Positions 42,775 through 52,060 are shown, numbered from the stretch's first letter. The stretch is DNA of 64,000 nt from Variovorax atrisoli 110B (GCF_000382045.1 NZ_KB907462.1:62001-126000), one strand, 5' to 3'. The notes: generated by a model not told the origin, from the letters alone. A program made the numbers and translations.

Positions 42775-44540
42775 GCGATCTGCCCCTCGGCGTCGTCGAC
42801 GCCCTGGGTCACGCGCTGCTGCATTTCGTGTGGAAGGGCGCTCTGCTCGGCATGGCAACCGCCGTCCTGCTGAGATCGCTGCGCCACGGCAGACCGCAAA
42901 CCCGCTATGCGCTGCTTCTTGGAGCGTTGATGCTTTGCGTCGCCATACCCGCCCTCGACGCGTACCGGTACCTCGGCACCGGCGCGGCAGCCCCTGACGC
43001 ATGGGGCGTCAGGAACTGGGATGGATGGCCGGCCGCTTTCCCGAGCGGCTTCATGCCCTGGCTGGTGGCGGCCTGGCTGCTTGGCGTTGTCGCCATGTCG
43101 ATACGCCTCGCCTCCGGGCTGCTCTGGGTCGCTCGCGCAGCCGCCTGCCATCGTGGCCGGGAAGATGCGAAATGGCAGACGCACGTGTTGCGCATGGCCG
43201 CGCACTGGGGCATTCGCCGCCACATCTCCCTGTGCATCGTGCCCCGGCTCGAACGGCCGCTCACCGCGGGCTGGTGGCGCCCGGTCATCCTGCTGCCCGC
43301 CGCATTGCTGACGCAGATGCCGGCCCCTTTGCTCGAGGCCTTGCTGGCGCATGAGGTTGCCCATATCAGGCGCTTCGATTACCTGTTCAACCTGCTGCAG
43401 GTTGCCGTGGAAGCCCTGGTGTTCTACCACCCGGTCGTGTGGTGGTTGTCCCGCGAGATCCGCATCGAGCGGGAGAAGATCGCGGATGAACTCGCAGCCA
43501 GCTATCTCGGTGAACCTCGCCGGCTCGCGTTGGCGCTGGAGCAATTGAGCCATCTCGATCCCGGCTCTGCGCCGACGCCGTTCCTCGGGCAATTTGCCGG
43601 CAGAGGCGAGCTTTCGGACCGCATCCGGCAACTGGTGCGTCCAGGTCATCGCTCGCCGCATTGGAGGGCCGTTGTTCCTGCCGCCACCTTCGCGGTGCTG
43701 GCGGCAGGCGTTGCGCTCGTCACGCTCCGGGCGGAACCCGTCCACGATGCGGTTGCGCACGCCCCCGATGACGCGATCAAGGCACTTGGTGGCTCGATCC
43801 GATCGAATCACGCCTTGTTGATCGACGACAGTTCGGGACGCGTGCTGTTGCAGAAGAACGCTTCAGAAGTCGCGCCCGTCGCCTCGCTGACCAAGCTGGT
43901 CACCGCCATGGTGGTACTCGACGCGAGGCCCGACATGGAAGCCATGGTCAGCATCGACGCGATCGATGCCGGCGGGGCGGATCGCGAGCGCGTGGGGATT
44001 CCCGTGGGAACGAACCTGCCCTTCAGGGAGGTCGTGCGGCTTGCGCTCATGTCCTCGGACAATCGTGCGACCTATGCGCTCGCCAGGCGGTATCCCGGAG
44101 GCATGGCCGCGTTCGAGGCCGCGCTGCGAGCCAAGATATCCGCACTGGGTCTGGCGCATACCAGTTTGAGCGAGCCCACGGGACTTTCCGCGCGCAACAC
44201 TTCCACTGCGGCCGACATGGCTGTGGTGGCCCTTGCAGCCTCGCGCTATCCGGCCATCGCGCAGGGAACCACGATCGCCGCCGACACCATCGACATCGAC
44301 GGCAGGAAGATCGAATACCGCAACACCAATCCCCTCGTCGGCCAGCGAGGCTGGGACATCCAGTTGTCGAAGACGGGATTCATCGATGCGGCAGGGCGCT
44401 GCCTGGTCATGCGCCTGCGCTCTTCGGGACGCAGCTTCACGATGGTGCTGCTCAACTCCAGCGGGACGGCAGCACTGGCCGAAGACACCACCAACATCCG
44501 AAACGCGCTCCAGGGCATTGCCGCAGGGCATCGTGCCTGA
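42771..44540 (+). CDS. BlaR1-type M56 metalloprotease fused to an S11 penicillin-binding domain
   Basis: 589 residues. N-terminal membrane helices near 15-35, 45-62, 95-122 and 300-318 surround the zinc protease motif HEVAH (194-198), with EREKIADELA (234-241) supplying the third-ligand region. After residue 325 comes a D-Ala-D-Ala carboxypeptidase/PBP7-like domain: SLTK (372-375, SxxK nucleophile), SDN (429-431) and KTG (534-536). In staphylococcal BlaR1 the external sensor is a class D beta-lactamase-like domain; here an S11 PBP-like domain takes its place. Presumed role: acylation by beta-lactam, then cleavage of BlaI. GTG start overlaps blaI. Confidence 0.85.
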   Translation: MSDLPLGVVDALGHALLHFVWKGALLGMATAVLLRSLRHGRPQTRYALLLGALMLCVAIPALDAYRYLGTGAAAPDAWGVRNWDGWPAAFPSGFMPWLVAAWLLGVVAMSIRLASGLLWVARAAACHRGREDAKWQTHVLRMAAHWGIRRHISLCIVPRLERPLTAGWWRPVILLPAALLTQMPAPLLEALLAHEVAHIRRFDYLFNLLQVAVEALVFYHPVVWWLSREIRIEREKIADELAASYLGEPRRLALALEQLSHLDPGSAPTPFLGQFAGRGELSDRIRQLVRPGHRSPHWRAVVPAATFAVLAAGVALVTLRAEPVHDAVAHAPDDAIKALGGSIRSNHALLIDDSSGRVLLQKNASEVAPVASLTKLVTAMVVLDARPDMEAMVSIDAIDAGGADRERVGIPVGTNLPFREVVRLALMSSDNRATYALARRYPGGMAAFEAALRAKISALGLAHTSLSEPTGLSARNTSTAADMAVVALAASRYPAIAQGTTIAADTIDIDGRKIEYRNTNPLVGQRGWDIQLSKTGFIDAAGRCLVMRLRSSGRSFTMVLLNSSGTAALAEDTTNIRNALQGIAAGHRA

Positions 44541-44590
44541 CGGCCGGTTCACGTCGCCATCATCCAATCCCTTTGCGAACTCGACATCGA

Positions 44591-45412
44591 ATGAAGACAC
44601 TGCGTCGCCTTGCTCCCACCGTTCCCCTCTGTATTGCCGCGCTGCTTGCGGCTCCCGTGGCGCATGCCCGGACGCTATGTACCGTGATCGCGGATGCCGA
44701 CACCGGTGAGTTCGTCGTCAAGCAGGGGCAGTGTGATGAAAGGGTCACGCCTGCGTCCACCTTCAAGATCGCGCTTGCCCTGATGGGCTTCGATTCCGGA
44801 TTCCTGAAGAACGAGCATGCGCCCGTGCTGCCCTTTCGCGAAGGCTATCCCGCATGGAACGAGAGCTGGAAGCAGCCGACGGATCCCCAGCGCTGGCTGA
44901 AGTACTCGGTGTTCTGGTTCTCGCAGAGGGTGACGTATGCACTGGGCAAGGAGCGATTTGCACGCTATGCCGAGGAGTTCGCGTACGGCAACGCCGACGT
45001 ATCGGGCGACCCAGGGAAAGGCAATGGACTGGAGCGGTCCTGGGTCTCGTCCTCCCTGAAAATCTCGCCTCTGGAGCAGATCGGCTTCGTGAGAAAGCTG
45101 ATCCACGACCAGTTGCCCGTATCGCGCGGCGCGTCCGAGATGACGCGCCGGACCATCGAGGCCATCGAACTGCCGGACGGATGGACTGCGCACGGAAAAA
45201 CCGGCACGGCCTACCCCAAGATGCCCGATGGTTCCAGCGACGAGGCGCATGGATACGGCTGGTACGTGGGCTGGATCACCAAGGGAAAAAAATCCTTCGT
45301 GTTCGCACGGTTGGACCAGGACGAGAAGAAGGCATCGCCGCCCACCGGCTTGCGTGTACGTGATTCGCTCCTGCCGACGCTGCCTGCACTTCTCGGTCCC
45401 ACGGCGAAGTGA
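44591..45412 (+). CDS. Class D beta-lactamase (OXA-type)
   Basis: 273 residues with a signal peptide (LCIAALLAAPVAHA). Active-site motifs: STFK (56-59), YSVFW with S106-V-F (usual third residue is Val), YGN (132-134) and KTG (203-205), plus the W151 region of the omega loop (ERSWVSSSLKIS). Hydrolyses beta-lactams through an acyl-serine. Located 50 bp after the sensor gene and presumably controlled by it. The ATG at 44591 was preferred to an upstream TTG because it gives a normal signal peptide. Its close relation to a chromosomal family cannot be judged here. Confidence 0.93.
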   Translation: MKTLRRLAPTVPLCIAALLAAPVAHARTLCTVIADADTGEFVVKQGQCDERVTPASTFKIALALMGFDSGFLKNEHAPVLPFREGYPAWNESWKQPTDPQRWLKYSVFWFSQRVTYALGKERFARYAEEFAYGNADVSGDPGKGNGLERSWVSSSLKISPLEQIGFVRKLIHDQLPVSRGASEMTRRTIEAIELPDGWTAHGKTGTAYPKMPDGSSDEAHGYGWYVGWITKGKKSFVFARLDQDEKKASPPTGLRVRDSLLPTLPALLGPTAK

Positions 45413-46581
45413 CCGCCGTCGGCGACGATCGACGCAGCGCGCGGATCGACGTGCTGCGGGGCATTGCGATCCTGCTCGTTCTGCTGCACCACTTCAACAT
45501 CGCCTATCGGCTCGAGGACACGCTCCTTGCACGTGCCATGGGCTGGGAGGCGGTGCGAGCGCTGGTTCGCAACGGAAACTACGGCGTGACGATGTTCTTC
45601 GTCATCTCCGGCTTCCTGATCACGTCGAATGCCAAGAGGCGGTGGGGTGCCCTCGAAAAGATCAGGCCGCTGGAGTTCTACGGCATGCGCGTGGCTCGAA
45701 TCGTGCCGTGTCTCCTGCTTCTGCTGGTGGTCGTCAACCTCCTGGCTTGGGCGGGCATCGCGATCTTCCAGAACCGCCCGGCCTCGGGAGCGCCGATCTC
45801 CCTCTGGCTCGTCAACCTGGCCTCCCTGACCTTCTGGATGAACGTCCTGCTGGATCGTTACGGGTGGGTCAACTATGCGCTGGGCGTGCTTTGGTCCCTG
45901 TCGGTCGAGGAAGTGTTCTACCTCTGCTTTCCGATTCTTTGCGTGGCGATGCGCCAGGAACGCCGCCTGCTGTTGTTCTGGACGACGCTGATCGCGTTCG
46001 CGCCGGTCTACCGCCTGATGCACCAGGGCGATGAAGCCGGATTCCTCTACGCCTACTTCGCATCGTTTGACGGCATCGCTGTCGGCTGCTGCATGGCCTT
46101 GCTCGCCGAACGTGTGACGCTCACTGCGCGTGCAAGAGGATTGCTTCAGATCGGCACGGCAGCCTCCATGGTCTTCCTCTACCTCTACTGGCCCATCTCG
46201 CAGAGCAATGTCCTGGGCGTTACTGCGATGTCCTTCGGCACCGCCATCCTGCTGCTCGGTACAAGCGATCGATCAGGTGGAGAGACCAGCACTCGCATGG
46301 GATTGGGGCGTGCATTCGAATGGCTTGGGCGGCGCAGCTATGAGCTTTACCTGTTCCACCTCGTCTTGCTGGGAGGCTTGCGGACCATGTTCCCGCCCCG
46401 GCTGGCCGATGGCGACGAGAAGATGTTCCTGCTCAGCGCCTTCCTGATCCTGACGCTGGGAGTGGGCGAAGGCATCGCTCGTTTCTACAGTGAGCCCCTC
46501 AACTCGCGGATTCGCCGCCGCATCGCAGCCTCGAACCCCATGAGGGGCACCGGAGATCCAGCGAGCAGTTTGAAGAACTGA
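45409..46581 (+). CDS. Acyltransferase-3 (OafA/YrhL-type) membrane protein
   Basis: 390 residues with about ten membrane helices. Start: RIDVLRGIAILLVLLHHFNIAYRLE; the family's conserved His pair lies in LLHHFN, and FFVISGFLIT and WSLSVEEVFYLCFP are typical. Such enzymes O-acylate sugars, lipid A or peptidoglycan at the inner membrane. The GTG overlaps the beta-lactamase stop (GTGA), so it is translated with it, suggesting a cell-wall role. Confidence 0.88.
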   Translation: MTAVGDDRRSARIDVLRGIAILLVLLHHFNIAYRLEDTLLARAMGWEAVRALVRNGNYGVTMFFVISGFLITSNAKRRWGALEKIRPLEFYGMRVARIVPCLLLLLVVVNLLAWAGIAIFQNRPASGAPISLWLVNLASLTFWMNVLLDRYGWVNYALGVLWSLSVEEVFYLCFPILCVAMRQERRLLLFWTTLIAFAPVYRLMHQGDEAGFLYAYFASFDGIAVGCCMALLAERVTLTARARGLLQIGTAASMVFLYLYWPISQSNVLGVTAMSFGTAILLLGTSDRSGGETSTRMGLGRAFEWLGRRSYELYLFHLVLLGGLRTMFPPRLADGDEKMFLLSAFLILTLGVGEGIARFYSEPLNSRIRRRIAASNPMRGTGDPASSLKN

Positions 46582-46652
46582 CAGGGCTCGCAGGCCCGCT
46601 GCCACTGGGGGTGATGGTTGCAGCTCGGGCGCGGGAGCGGCGTGCGCCTCAG

Positions 46653-47609
46653 CTAGCTGCTCGACCTGCCCTTGACCCTCTTCGAAGCAAACAGCGCTTC
46701 GCAAGACGCGCGCAGCCAGCGGCTGGCCGGGTCCTGGTGATAGCGCGCATGCCAGTGCTGCTTGACGGTGAAGGGCGGTACCGGCACCGGGCAATCGTGG
46801 ACCTTCAGGACGCCGGGATTCGAGTTCGCGAGGGTCTCGCCGATGTGGCGCGGCACGGTAGCGATCAGGTCGGTCGTGGACACGACGGCCGCAAGCCCGA
46901 GAAACCCCGGCAGTTCGAGCAAGACACGCCGCTCGACCTTCTGCCGCTGCAGTGCCGCCTCCAGCAGCAGCACACCGGTGCCCCCGACGATGCCGACATG
47001 GGCCTCGGCCTTGTACTCGCGCAGGCCCAATCCCTTGGCGCCGATGCGCGGATGGCGCGCGTTCACCAGGCACACCCAGTCCTGTGGATAGAGGACCTGC
47101 TGGTAGAAGCCCGATTCCAGCTGGGGCACCAGGCCGATCGCGAGGTCTGCCTCGCCCGATTGCAGCGCCTGGGAGGTTTGCTCGTCGATGCGCGCGGCCT
47201 CCAGGCGAACGCCGGGCGCGACTGCCCGCACGTGCGCCAGCAGGCGCGGCAGCAGGGTGATGTGGCTGGCGTCCGTCATGCAGATGCGAAAGCGCCGTGT
47301 CGCGATCGACGGGTCGAAGGGCTCTGCAGGCGCGGCCACGCGTCGCAGTGCGGCCAGGGCTTCCCGCACCGGCACGATCAGCTCCTGCGCGCGTGGTGTG
47401 GGCTGCATGCCCGTGGGGGTGCGCACGAAAAGATCGTCGCCCAATTGCCGGCGCAGGCGTCCGAGCCAGTTGCTCACGGTCGGCTGGCTCTGGCCCATGG
47501 CCTCGCCCGCCCGCGTCACGCTGTTCGTGCTGTAGAGCAGGTCGAACAGGCGCAGCAGCCTGATGCTGAGAAGGGACGCGTCGCCTTCGATGTCGTCGTC
47601 ATGGTCCAA
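46653..47609 (-). CDS. LysR-family transcription regulator
   Basis: 318 residues from a TTG start, chosen because GGAGG ends six bases before it; an upstream TTG at 47627 has no ribosome-binding site. Helix-turn-helix near 15-65 (RLLRLFDLLYSTNSVTRAGEAMGQSQPTVSNWLGRLRRQLGDDLFVRT), then the ligand-binding fold (GEADLAIGLVP, IGETLANSNPGVLKV). It is divergent from the panE-like operon, across a perfect palindrome. Confidence 0.9.
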   Translation of the reverse strand: MDHDDDIEGDASLLSIRLLRLFDLLYSTNSVTRAGEAMGQSQPTVSNWLGRLRRQLGDDLFVRTPTGMQPTPRAQELIVPVREALAALRRVAAPAEPFDPSIATRRFRICMTDASHITLLPRLLAHVRAVAPGVRLEAARIDEQTSQALQSGEADLAIGLVPQLESGFYQQVLYPQDWVCLVNARHPRIGAKGLGLREYKAEAHVGIVGGTGVLLLEAALQRQKVERRVLLELPGFLGLAAVVSTTDLIATVPRHIGETLANSNPGVLKVHDCPVPVPPFTVKQHWHARYHQDPASRWLRASCEALFASKRVKGRSSS

Positions 47610-47619
47610 GCCGCACCTC

Positions 47620-47636
47620 CATTTCAATATGAAATG
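47620..47636. promoter_or_regulatory. LysR-type operator palindrome
   Basis: CATTTCA-ATA-TGAAATG, seven matching bases each side. It contains the T-N11-A form of LysR sites and lies 11 bp upstream of the regulator's start codon and 75 bp from the divergent operon's ATG. Confidence 0.65.
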
Positions 47637-47711
47637 TAGATCATGGCGGGCATGCTATGGGCAACATGGGTGCCGGAGCCTATCGTCGGGTCATTCCGAA
47701 CGGAGACTCAC

Positions 47712-48641
47712 ATGAAGATCTATTTTCTCGGCGCCGGCGCCCTGGGTTGCGCCATCGGCGGGACCCTTGCCGCCGCGGGGTCCGACGTCACACTGATCGA
47801 CCCCTACCAGGCCCACGTCGACGCGATCAACCGCGACGGCCTGCGCATGAAGGTCGGCGATTCGGAGCGCGTCGTCAGGGTACGCGCCGCGCTCGACGCC
47901 GCGAAGCTGGAGGCCCCGGACCTCCTCATCGTGCTGGTCAAGTCCTTCCACACGCGAGCAGCCATCGAAGGGGCACGAAACATCGTGGGGCCCGACACGG
48001 CCGTGATGTCGCTGCAGAACGGCATGGGCCATGAAGAAATCCTCTCGGAGGTGGTGGGCGCCGGGCATGTGCTGGCCGGCAAGACCTACGTCGGCGGCGT
48101 GATGCTCGCTGCGGGTCATGTCATTGCCGGCACGCAGGGCAAGCGCACGGTGATCGGCGAGATCGACGGTCGCATCAGCGAACGCGCCAGGGCGATCGCC
48201 GCCGAGTTCGAGCGCGCCGAGCTGCCGTGCGAGGTCAGCGGCAACATCCTCGGCGCGATGTGGGACAAGCTCCTGATCAACGTCGCGACCGGTGCGCTCA
48301 GCGGCATCACCGGCCAGGTCTACGGAAGCCTCTACGCGGTGCCGGAGATCGAAGCCACGGCCATCGCCGCGGTGGCCGAAGCGATGACGGTTGCCGAGGC
48401 CGGCGGCGTGAAGCTGTCGATCAAGGCGCCGCGCGACGCCTGGGTGATGGCTGCCGAGGGTCTGCCCTACGAATTCAAGACCTCGATGCTGCAGAGCCTG
48501 GAGAAGGGCTCGATCACCGAGATCGACTTCATCAACGGCGCGGTCGTGCGCATCGGCCGGAAATACGACATACCGACGCCCGTCAACCAGACGCTGGTCG
48601 CCGCGATCAAGGGCATCGAACGCCGCATGGAGGCGAAATGA
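47712..48641 (+). CDS. Ketopantoate reductase (PanE/ApbA)-like dehydrogenase
   Basis: 309 residues. GAGALGCAIGG (GxGxxG, 8-18) binds NADP; KSFHTRAA and SLQNGMGHEE fit the family, and SGNILGAMWDKLLINVATGALSGITG holds the catalytic Lys and Asn region. Ketopantoate reductase reduces 2-dehydropantoate to pantoate, but catabolic paralogues exist; its place in a regulated operon with CoA-transferase and AroE/AroQ suggests another 2-keto acid substrate. GGAG before the ATG; stop overlaps the next ATG. Confidence 0.82.
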   Translation: MKIYFLGAGALGCAIGGTLAAAGSDVTLIDPYQAHVDAINRDGLRMKVGDSERVVRVRAALDAAKLEAPDLLIVLVKSFHTRAAIEGARNIVGPDTAVMSLQNGMGHEEILSEVVGAGHVLAGKTYVGGVMLAAGHVIAGTQGKRTVIGEIDGRISERARAIAAEFERAELPCEVSGNILGAMWDKLLINVATGALSGITGQVYGSLYAVPEIEATAIAAVAEAMTVAEAGGVKLSIKAPRDAWVMAAEGLPYEFKTSMLQSLEKGSITEIDFINGAVVRIGRKYDIPTPVNQTLVAAIKGIERRMEAK

Positions 48642-49030
48642 ACACCCGTGCCATACCGAAAGCCTACGTCGAGCACGTCGCCATCTGGGTGCGCGACATC
48701 CATTGGCACATCAAGTTCTTCCACGACGTGTGCGGCATGACCATGCGGGAAGTGCAGGGCACCGTGGAGGAGCCGATCCAGTACTGGACGCTCGGCGGCA
48801 TGCAGTTCATGGCCAAGCCCGACTACGAAGGTCCCGAAGGGCGGCTGGGCCACCTGGGCGTGATGTGCGAGGACCTCGAGGCCGCACTGGCGGCTGCAAA
48901 GGCCTTCGGCGTCACCGAGATGCCGCAAGGCCGCAACTGGCTGCGCCTGCCCGATGGCCTGGCCGTCGAATTCATCCAGGCCAGCCCCGGTGCCGTGGCC
49001 AAGGCGCTGGCGATCGATCCTCGCGCCTGA
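48638..49030 (+). CDS. VOC/glyoxalase-fold protein
   Basis: 130 residues with the paired beta-alpha-beta-beta-beta motif of the vicinal oxygen chelate superfamily: YVEHVAIWVRDIHWHIKFFHDVCGM, then LGHLGVMCEDLEAALAAAKAFGV and WLRLPDGLAVEFIQ. The His and Glu in those strands are plausible metal ligands. It could be an isomerase, dioxygenase or epimerase; substrate unknown. ATGA overlap with the panE-like gene. Confidence 0.8.
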   Translation: MNTRAIPKAYVEHVAIWVRDIHWHIKFFHDVCGMTMREVQGTVEEPIQYWTLGGMQFMAKPDYEGPEGRLGHLGVMCEDLEAALAAAKAFGVTEMPQGRNWLRLPDGLAVEFIQASPGAVAKALAIDPRA

Positions 49031-49056
49031 ACCTGATCGAACCGGAGACCTACGCA

Positions 49057-49518
49057 ATGAACACACTCACCATCGAAGACAAGTACTGGGACGACGCCGT
49101 CGTCGGCGAGGAATGCATCAGCCCGCCGTACGAAGTGACGGAAGCCCGCGTGATGGCCTACGCCGATCTCACGGGCGACCACACGCCCGTGCACACCGAC
49201 GAGGCCTACGCCCGCACCACGCCTTTCGGCACCCGCGTGGCCCACGGACTGTTCGGCCTCTCGATCGCCGACGGCCTGAAGACGAAGAGCGACATGCGCT
49301 TCATGCCCGGCATGTCGCTGGGCTGGGAGTGGAGCTTCGTCGCGCCCATCAAGCTCGGCGACACGGTGCGGGTGAGATTCCGCGTCGAGTCCAAGCGCGA
49401 ATCGAAGAGCAAGCCCGGCTGGGGCATCCTGGTGCTGCCGTCGGAACTGATCAACCAGCGCGACGAAGTCGTGCAGAAGGGTGAGCATCGCGTGATGGTG
49501 CCCAGGAGGCCGGCATGA
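49057..49518 (+). CDS. MaoC-family dehydratase
   Basis: 153 residues of the hot-dog fold. DLTGDHTPVHTDEAYARTTPFGTRVAHGLFGLSI contains the Asp and His of the (R)-hydratase active site. MaoC proteins hydrate enoyl-CoA esters. It overlaps the CoA-transferase start (ATGA), so the two probably act on the same CoA thioester. Confidence 0.88.
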   Translation: MNTLTIEDKYWDDAVVGEECISPPYEVTEARVMAYADLTGDHTPVHTDEAYARTTPFGTRVAHGLFGLSIADGLKTKSDMRFMPGMSLGWEWSFVAPIKLGDTVRVRFRVESKRESKSKPGWGILVLPSELINQRDEVVQKGEHRVMVPRRPA

Positions 49519-50744
49519 ACGCGGCGGCACAGCAGGCATTGCCCCTGGCGGGAATGCGCGTCATCGACTACAGCCACTTCCTTGCCGGTCCCTACGTGGG
49601 TCGGTGCCTGGCCGCGCTGGGCGCCGAAGTCATCAAGGTGGAGCGCCCCGGCTCCGGCGATGCCGGCCGGCAGCATGCCTGGTTCGTCGGCGACCACAGC
49701 GGCTACTTCCTGCAGCAGAACATGGGCAAGAAAGGCCTGTCGGTCAACACCAAGGACCCGCGCGGCCGCGCGCTGATGAAGAAGCTGGTCGACAGCGCCG
49801 ACGTCTTCGTCGAGAACTACCGCCCCGGCGCGCTGGAGAAGCTGGGCCTGGGCTACGCGGAACTGGCCGAGACCAACCCCGGCCTCGTCTACTGCTCGAT
49901 CTCCGCATACGGCCATACCGGGCCGGACTCGCACCGCGCCGGCTTCGGTCTCATTGCGGAAGCCAAGAGCGGCATCATGCAGATGGTCGGCAATCCCGGC
50001 GAGGCGCCGCCGCTGCTGCGCATCTCGCTGGGCGACATGTACACCGGCATCCACGCGGTGGCGGCGATCAACGCCGCGCTGCTGGGCCGCGTGAAGTCGG
50101 GCCGCGGACAGCACATCGACATGGCGCTGTACGACACGCTGGTGTCGATGCACGAATACGCGGTGCAGTGCTACACCCTGTCGGGCGGCAAGGAGGTACC
50201 GGTGCAGACCGGCCACGACATGCCCAATTCGACGCTGTACGGCGTGTTTCGCGCGCAGGACGGCGACCTCGTGATTGCGGCGCAGGTCGACGATGCATGG
50301 AAGCGCTTCGCTGCTCTCGTCGAGCAGAACGGCGGACCCGCCGGCTTCGGGAGCGACACGCGCCTGCACGATGCGGCCGGACGCAACGCGAGCCGCCTGG
50401 AGATCCTCGAAGTGGTTCGTCCTTGGGTGGCGCAGCGCCCCGTGGCCGAGATCCTGAAGATGCTCGACGGCATCGACGTGCCCTGTGCCAAGGTTCAGCG
50501 CATCGACGAGGTGCTGGCCGATCCGCAGATCCAGGCGCGCGGCATGGTGGTGGAGCAGGAGCACCCGGTGCTGGGCAAGATCCGCCTGCCCAACCTGCCC
50601 TTCCGCATGTCCGGAGGCGACACCTCGATCACGCAGGTGGCACCGGAACTCGGCGAGCACAACGCCGAGATCGCCGCGAGCCTGGGCTACGACGCCGCCC
50701 AGATCGCCGAGATGCAGGCCGACGGCGTCCTCTACAGCGCATGA
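49515..50744 (+). CDS. Family III CoA-transferase
   Basis: 409 residues. Start AGMRVIDYSHFLAGPYVGRCLAALGAEVIKVERPG is the family signature; FVENYRPGALEKLGLGY and the catalytic Asp in SLGDMYTGIHAV (about 173) follow. It moves CoA between two organic acids without ATP. In this operon it may activate the acid produced by AroE/AroQ or the ketopantoate-reductase-like enzyme. Confidence 0.9.
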   Translation: MNAAAQQALPLAGMRVIDYSHFLAGPYVGRCLAALGAEVIKVERPGSGDAGRQHAWFVGDHSGYFLQQNMGKKGLSVNTKDPRGRALMKKLVDSADVFVENYRPGALEKLGLGYAELAETNPGLVYCSISAYGHTGPDSHRAGFGLIAEAKSGIMQMVGNPGEAPPLLRISLGDMYTGIHAVAAINAALLGRVKSGRGQHIDMALYDTLVSMHEYAVQCYTLSGGKEVPVQTGHDMPNSTLYGVFRAQDGDLVIAAQVDDAWKRFAALVEQNGGPAGFGSDTRLHDAAGRNASRLEILEVVRPWVAQRPVAEILKMLDGIDVPCAKVQRIDEVLADPQIQARGMVVEQEHPVLGKIRLPNLPFRMSGGDTSITQVAPELGEHNAEIAASLGYDAAQIAEMQADGVLYSA

Positions 50745-50757
50745 GCAGGAGGGCAGC

Positions 50758-51579
50758 ATGACCGACCGCTACGCCGTCATCGGCAATCCCATCGGCCACA
50801 CCAAGTCGCCGTTCATCCACGGCAGCTTTGCGCAGGCGACCGGCCAGGACATCGAATACGGCGCCATCGAAGGCTCGCTCGAGCGCTTCGCGGACGACGT
50901 GCACGCGTTTCGCAAGGCGGGCGGGCTGGGCCTGAACGTGACCGCGCCGTTCAAGCTGCAGGCACTGGCCCTGGCGACCGAGCGCCTGGAGCGTGCCGAG
51001 CTGGCCGGCGCCACCAATGCACTCAAGTTCGAAGGCGACCGCATCCTTGCCGACAATTTCGACGGCGTGGGCTTGACCAGGGACATCCAGAGCAACCTGG
51101 GTTTCGCTCTCAAGGGCGCGCGCATGCTGGTGCTCGGTTCGGGTGGTGCGGTGCGCGGAGCCCTGCTGCCCTTTCTCGCGCAGCAGCCGGCCAAACTGGT
51201 GCTCGCGAACCGGACCTTGCCGAAGGCGGTCGACCTCGCTGCGCAGTTCGCAGCGCATGGCCCCGTGCATGCCTGCGCCTATGCAGACCTGGCCGGGGAG
51301 CGATTCGACATCGTCATCAACGGCACCTCGGCCAGCCTCAAGGCCGAGTTGCCACCGGTGCCCGCGGAGACCTTCCAGAACGCCAGGCTCGCCTACGAAC
51401 TGGCCTACGGCAAGGGCCTGACGCCCTTCCTGCGGCTGGCCCAGAACGCAGGCGTGCCCAAGCTCGCCGACGGCGTGGGCATGCTGGTCGAGCAGGCGGC
51501 GGAAGCCTTCCTGTGGTGGCGCGGCGTGCGCCCCGACACCCGTCCGGTCATCGAGCGAATGACCATCCCGCTGGCCTGA
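50758..51579 (+). CDS. Shikimate dehydrogenase-family protein (AroE-like)
   Basis: 273 residues. N-terminal substrate domain: YAVIGNPIGHTKSPFIH, LNVTAPFK (catalytic Lys) and NALKFEGDRILADNFDG, in which the usual NTDG is NFDG with the Asp kept. NADP domain: VLGSGGAVRGAL. The family interconverts 3-dehydroshikimate and shikimate; quinate/shikimate catabolic versions exist. AGGAGG precedes the ATG. It is followed directly by an AroQ gene, supporting a catabolic rather than purely biosynthetic role. Confidence 0.88.
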   Translation: MTDRYAVIGNPIGHTKSPFIHGSFAQATGQDIEYGAIEGSLERFADDVHAFRKAGGLGLNVTAPFKLQALALATERLERAELAGATNALKFEGDRILADNFDGVGLTRDIQSNLGFALKGARMLVLGSGGAVRGALLPFLAQQPAKLVLANRTLPKAVDLAAQFAAHGPVHACAYADLAGERFDIVINGTSASLKAELPPVPAETFQNARLAYELAYGKGLTPFLRLAQNAGVPKLADGVGMLVEQAAEAFLWWRGVRPDTRPVIERMTIPLA

Positions 51580-51603
51580 GGCCGCGGCAGAAAGGAAAGA
51601 TCC

Positions 51604-52047
51604 ATGAAGATCCTCATGCTCCACGGCATCAACCACAACATGTTCGGCAAGCGCGATCCGAAGCAATACGGCACCACGACGCTCGCCGAGATCGACGCGA
51701 AGCTGCAGGCGCTCGGCAGGGAGCTGGGCGCGGAGGTCGAGAGCTTCCAGACCAACAGCGAAAGCGCCATGTGCGAGCGCATCCACCAGGGCTTCGCCGA
51801 CGGCGTCGACGCGGTCCTGATCAACGCGGGCGCATGGACGCACTACAGCTACGGCATACGGGACGCGCTGGCGATCCTCACGGTACCGGTGGTCGAGCTG
51901 CACATGTCCAATATCCATGCGCGCGAGGAGTTTCGGCACCACTCCGTGTTCGCCGACATCGTGAAGGGCCAGATCTGCGGCTTCGGGCTGGACAGCTACC
52001 TGCTTGCACTGCGTGCTGCCGTGTCGGCGGTGCGCGGCGTGAGCTAG
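51604..52047 (+). CDS. Type II 3-dehydroquinate dehydratase (AroQ-like), copy 1
   Basis: 147 residues with the type II layout: GINHNMFGKRDPKQYG (Arg and Tyr of the flexible lid), INAGAWTHYS (Asn and His), ELHMSNIHAREEFRHHS (general-acid His and Arg). The catalytic set looks intact. Removes water from 3-dehydroquinate to give dehydroshikimate. Second of two AroQ-like genes within 3 kb. Confidence 0.88.
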   Translation: MKILMLHGINHNMFGKRDPKQYGTTTLAEIDAKLQALGRELGAEVESFQTNSESAMCERIHQGFADGVDAVLINAGAWTHYSYGIRDALAILTVPVVELHMSNIHAREEFRHHSVFADIVKGQICGFGLDSYLLALRAAVSAVRGVS

Positions 52048-52060
52048 CGCGGCAGCGCGG

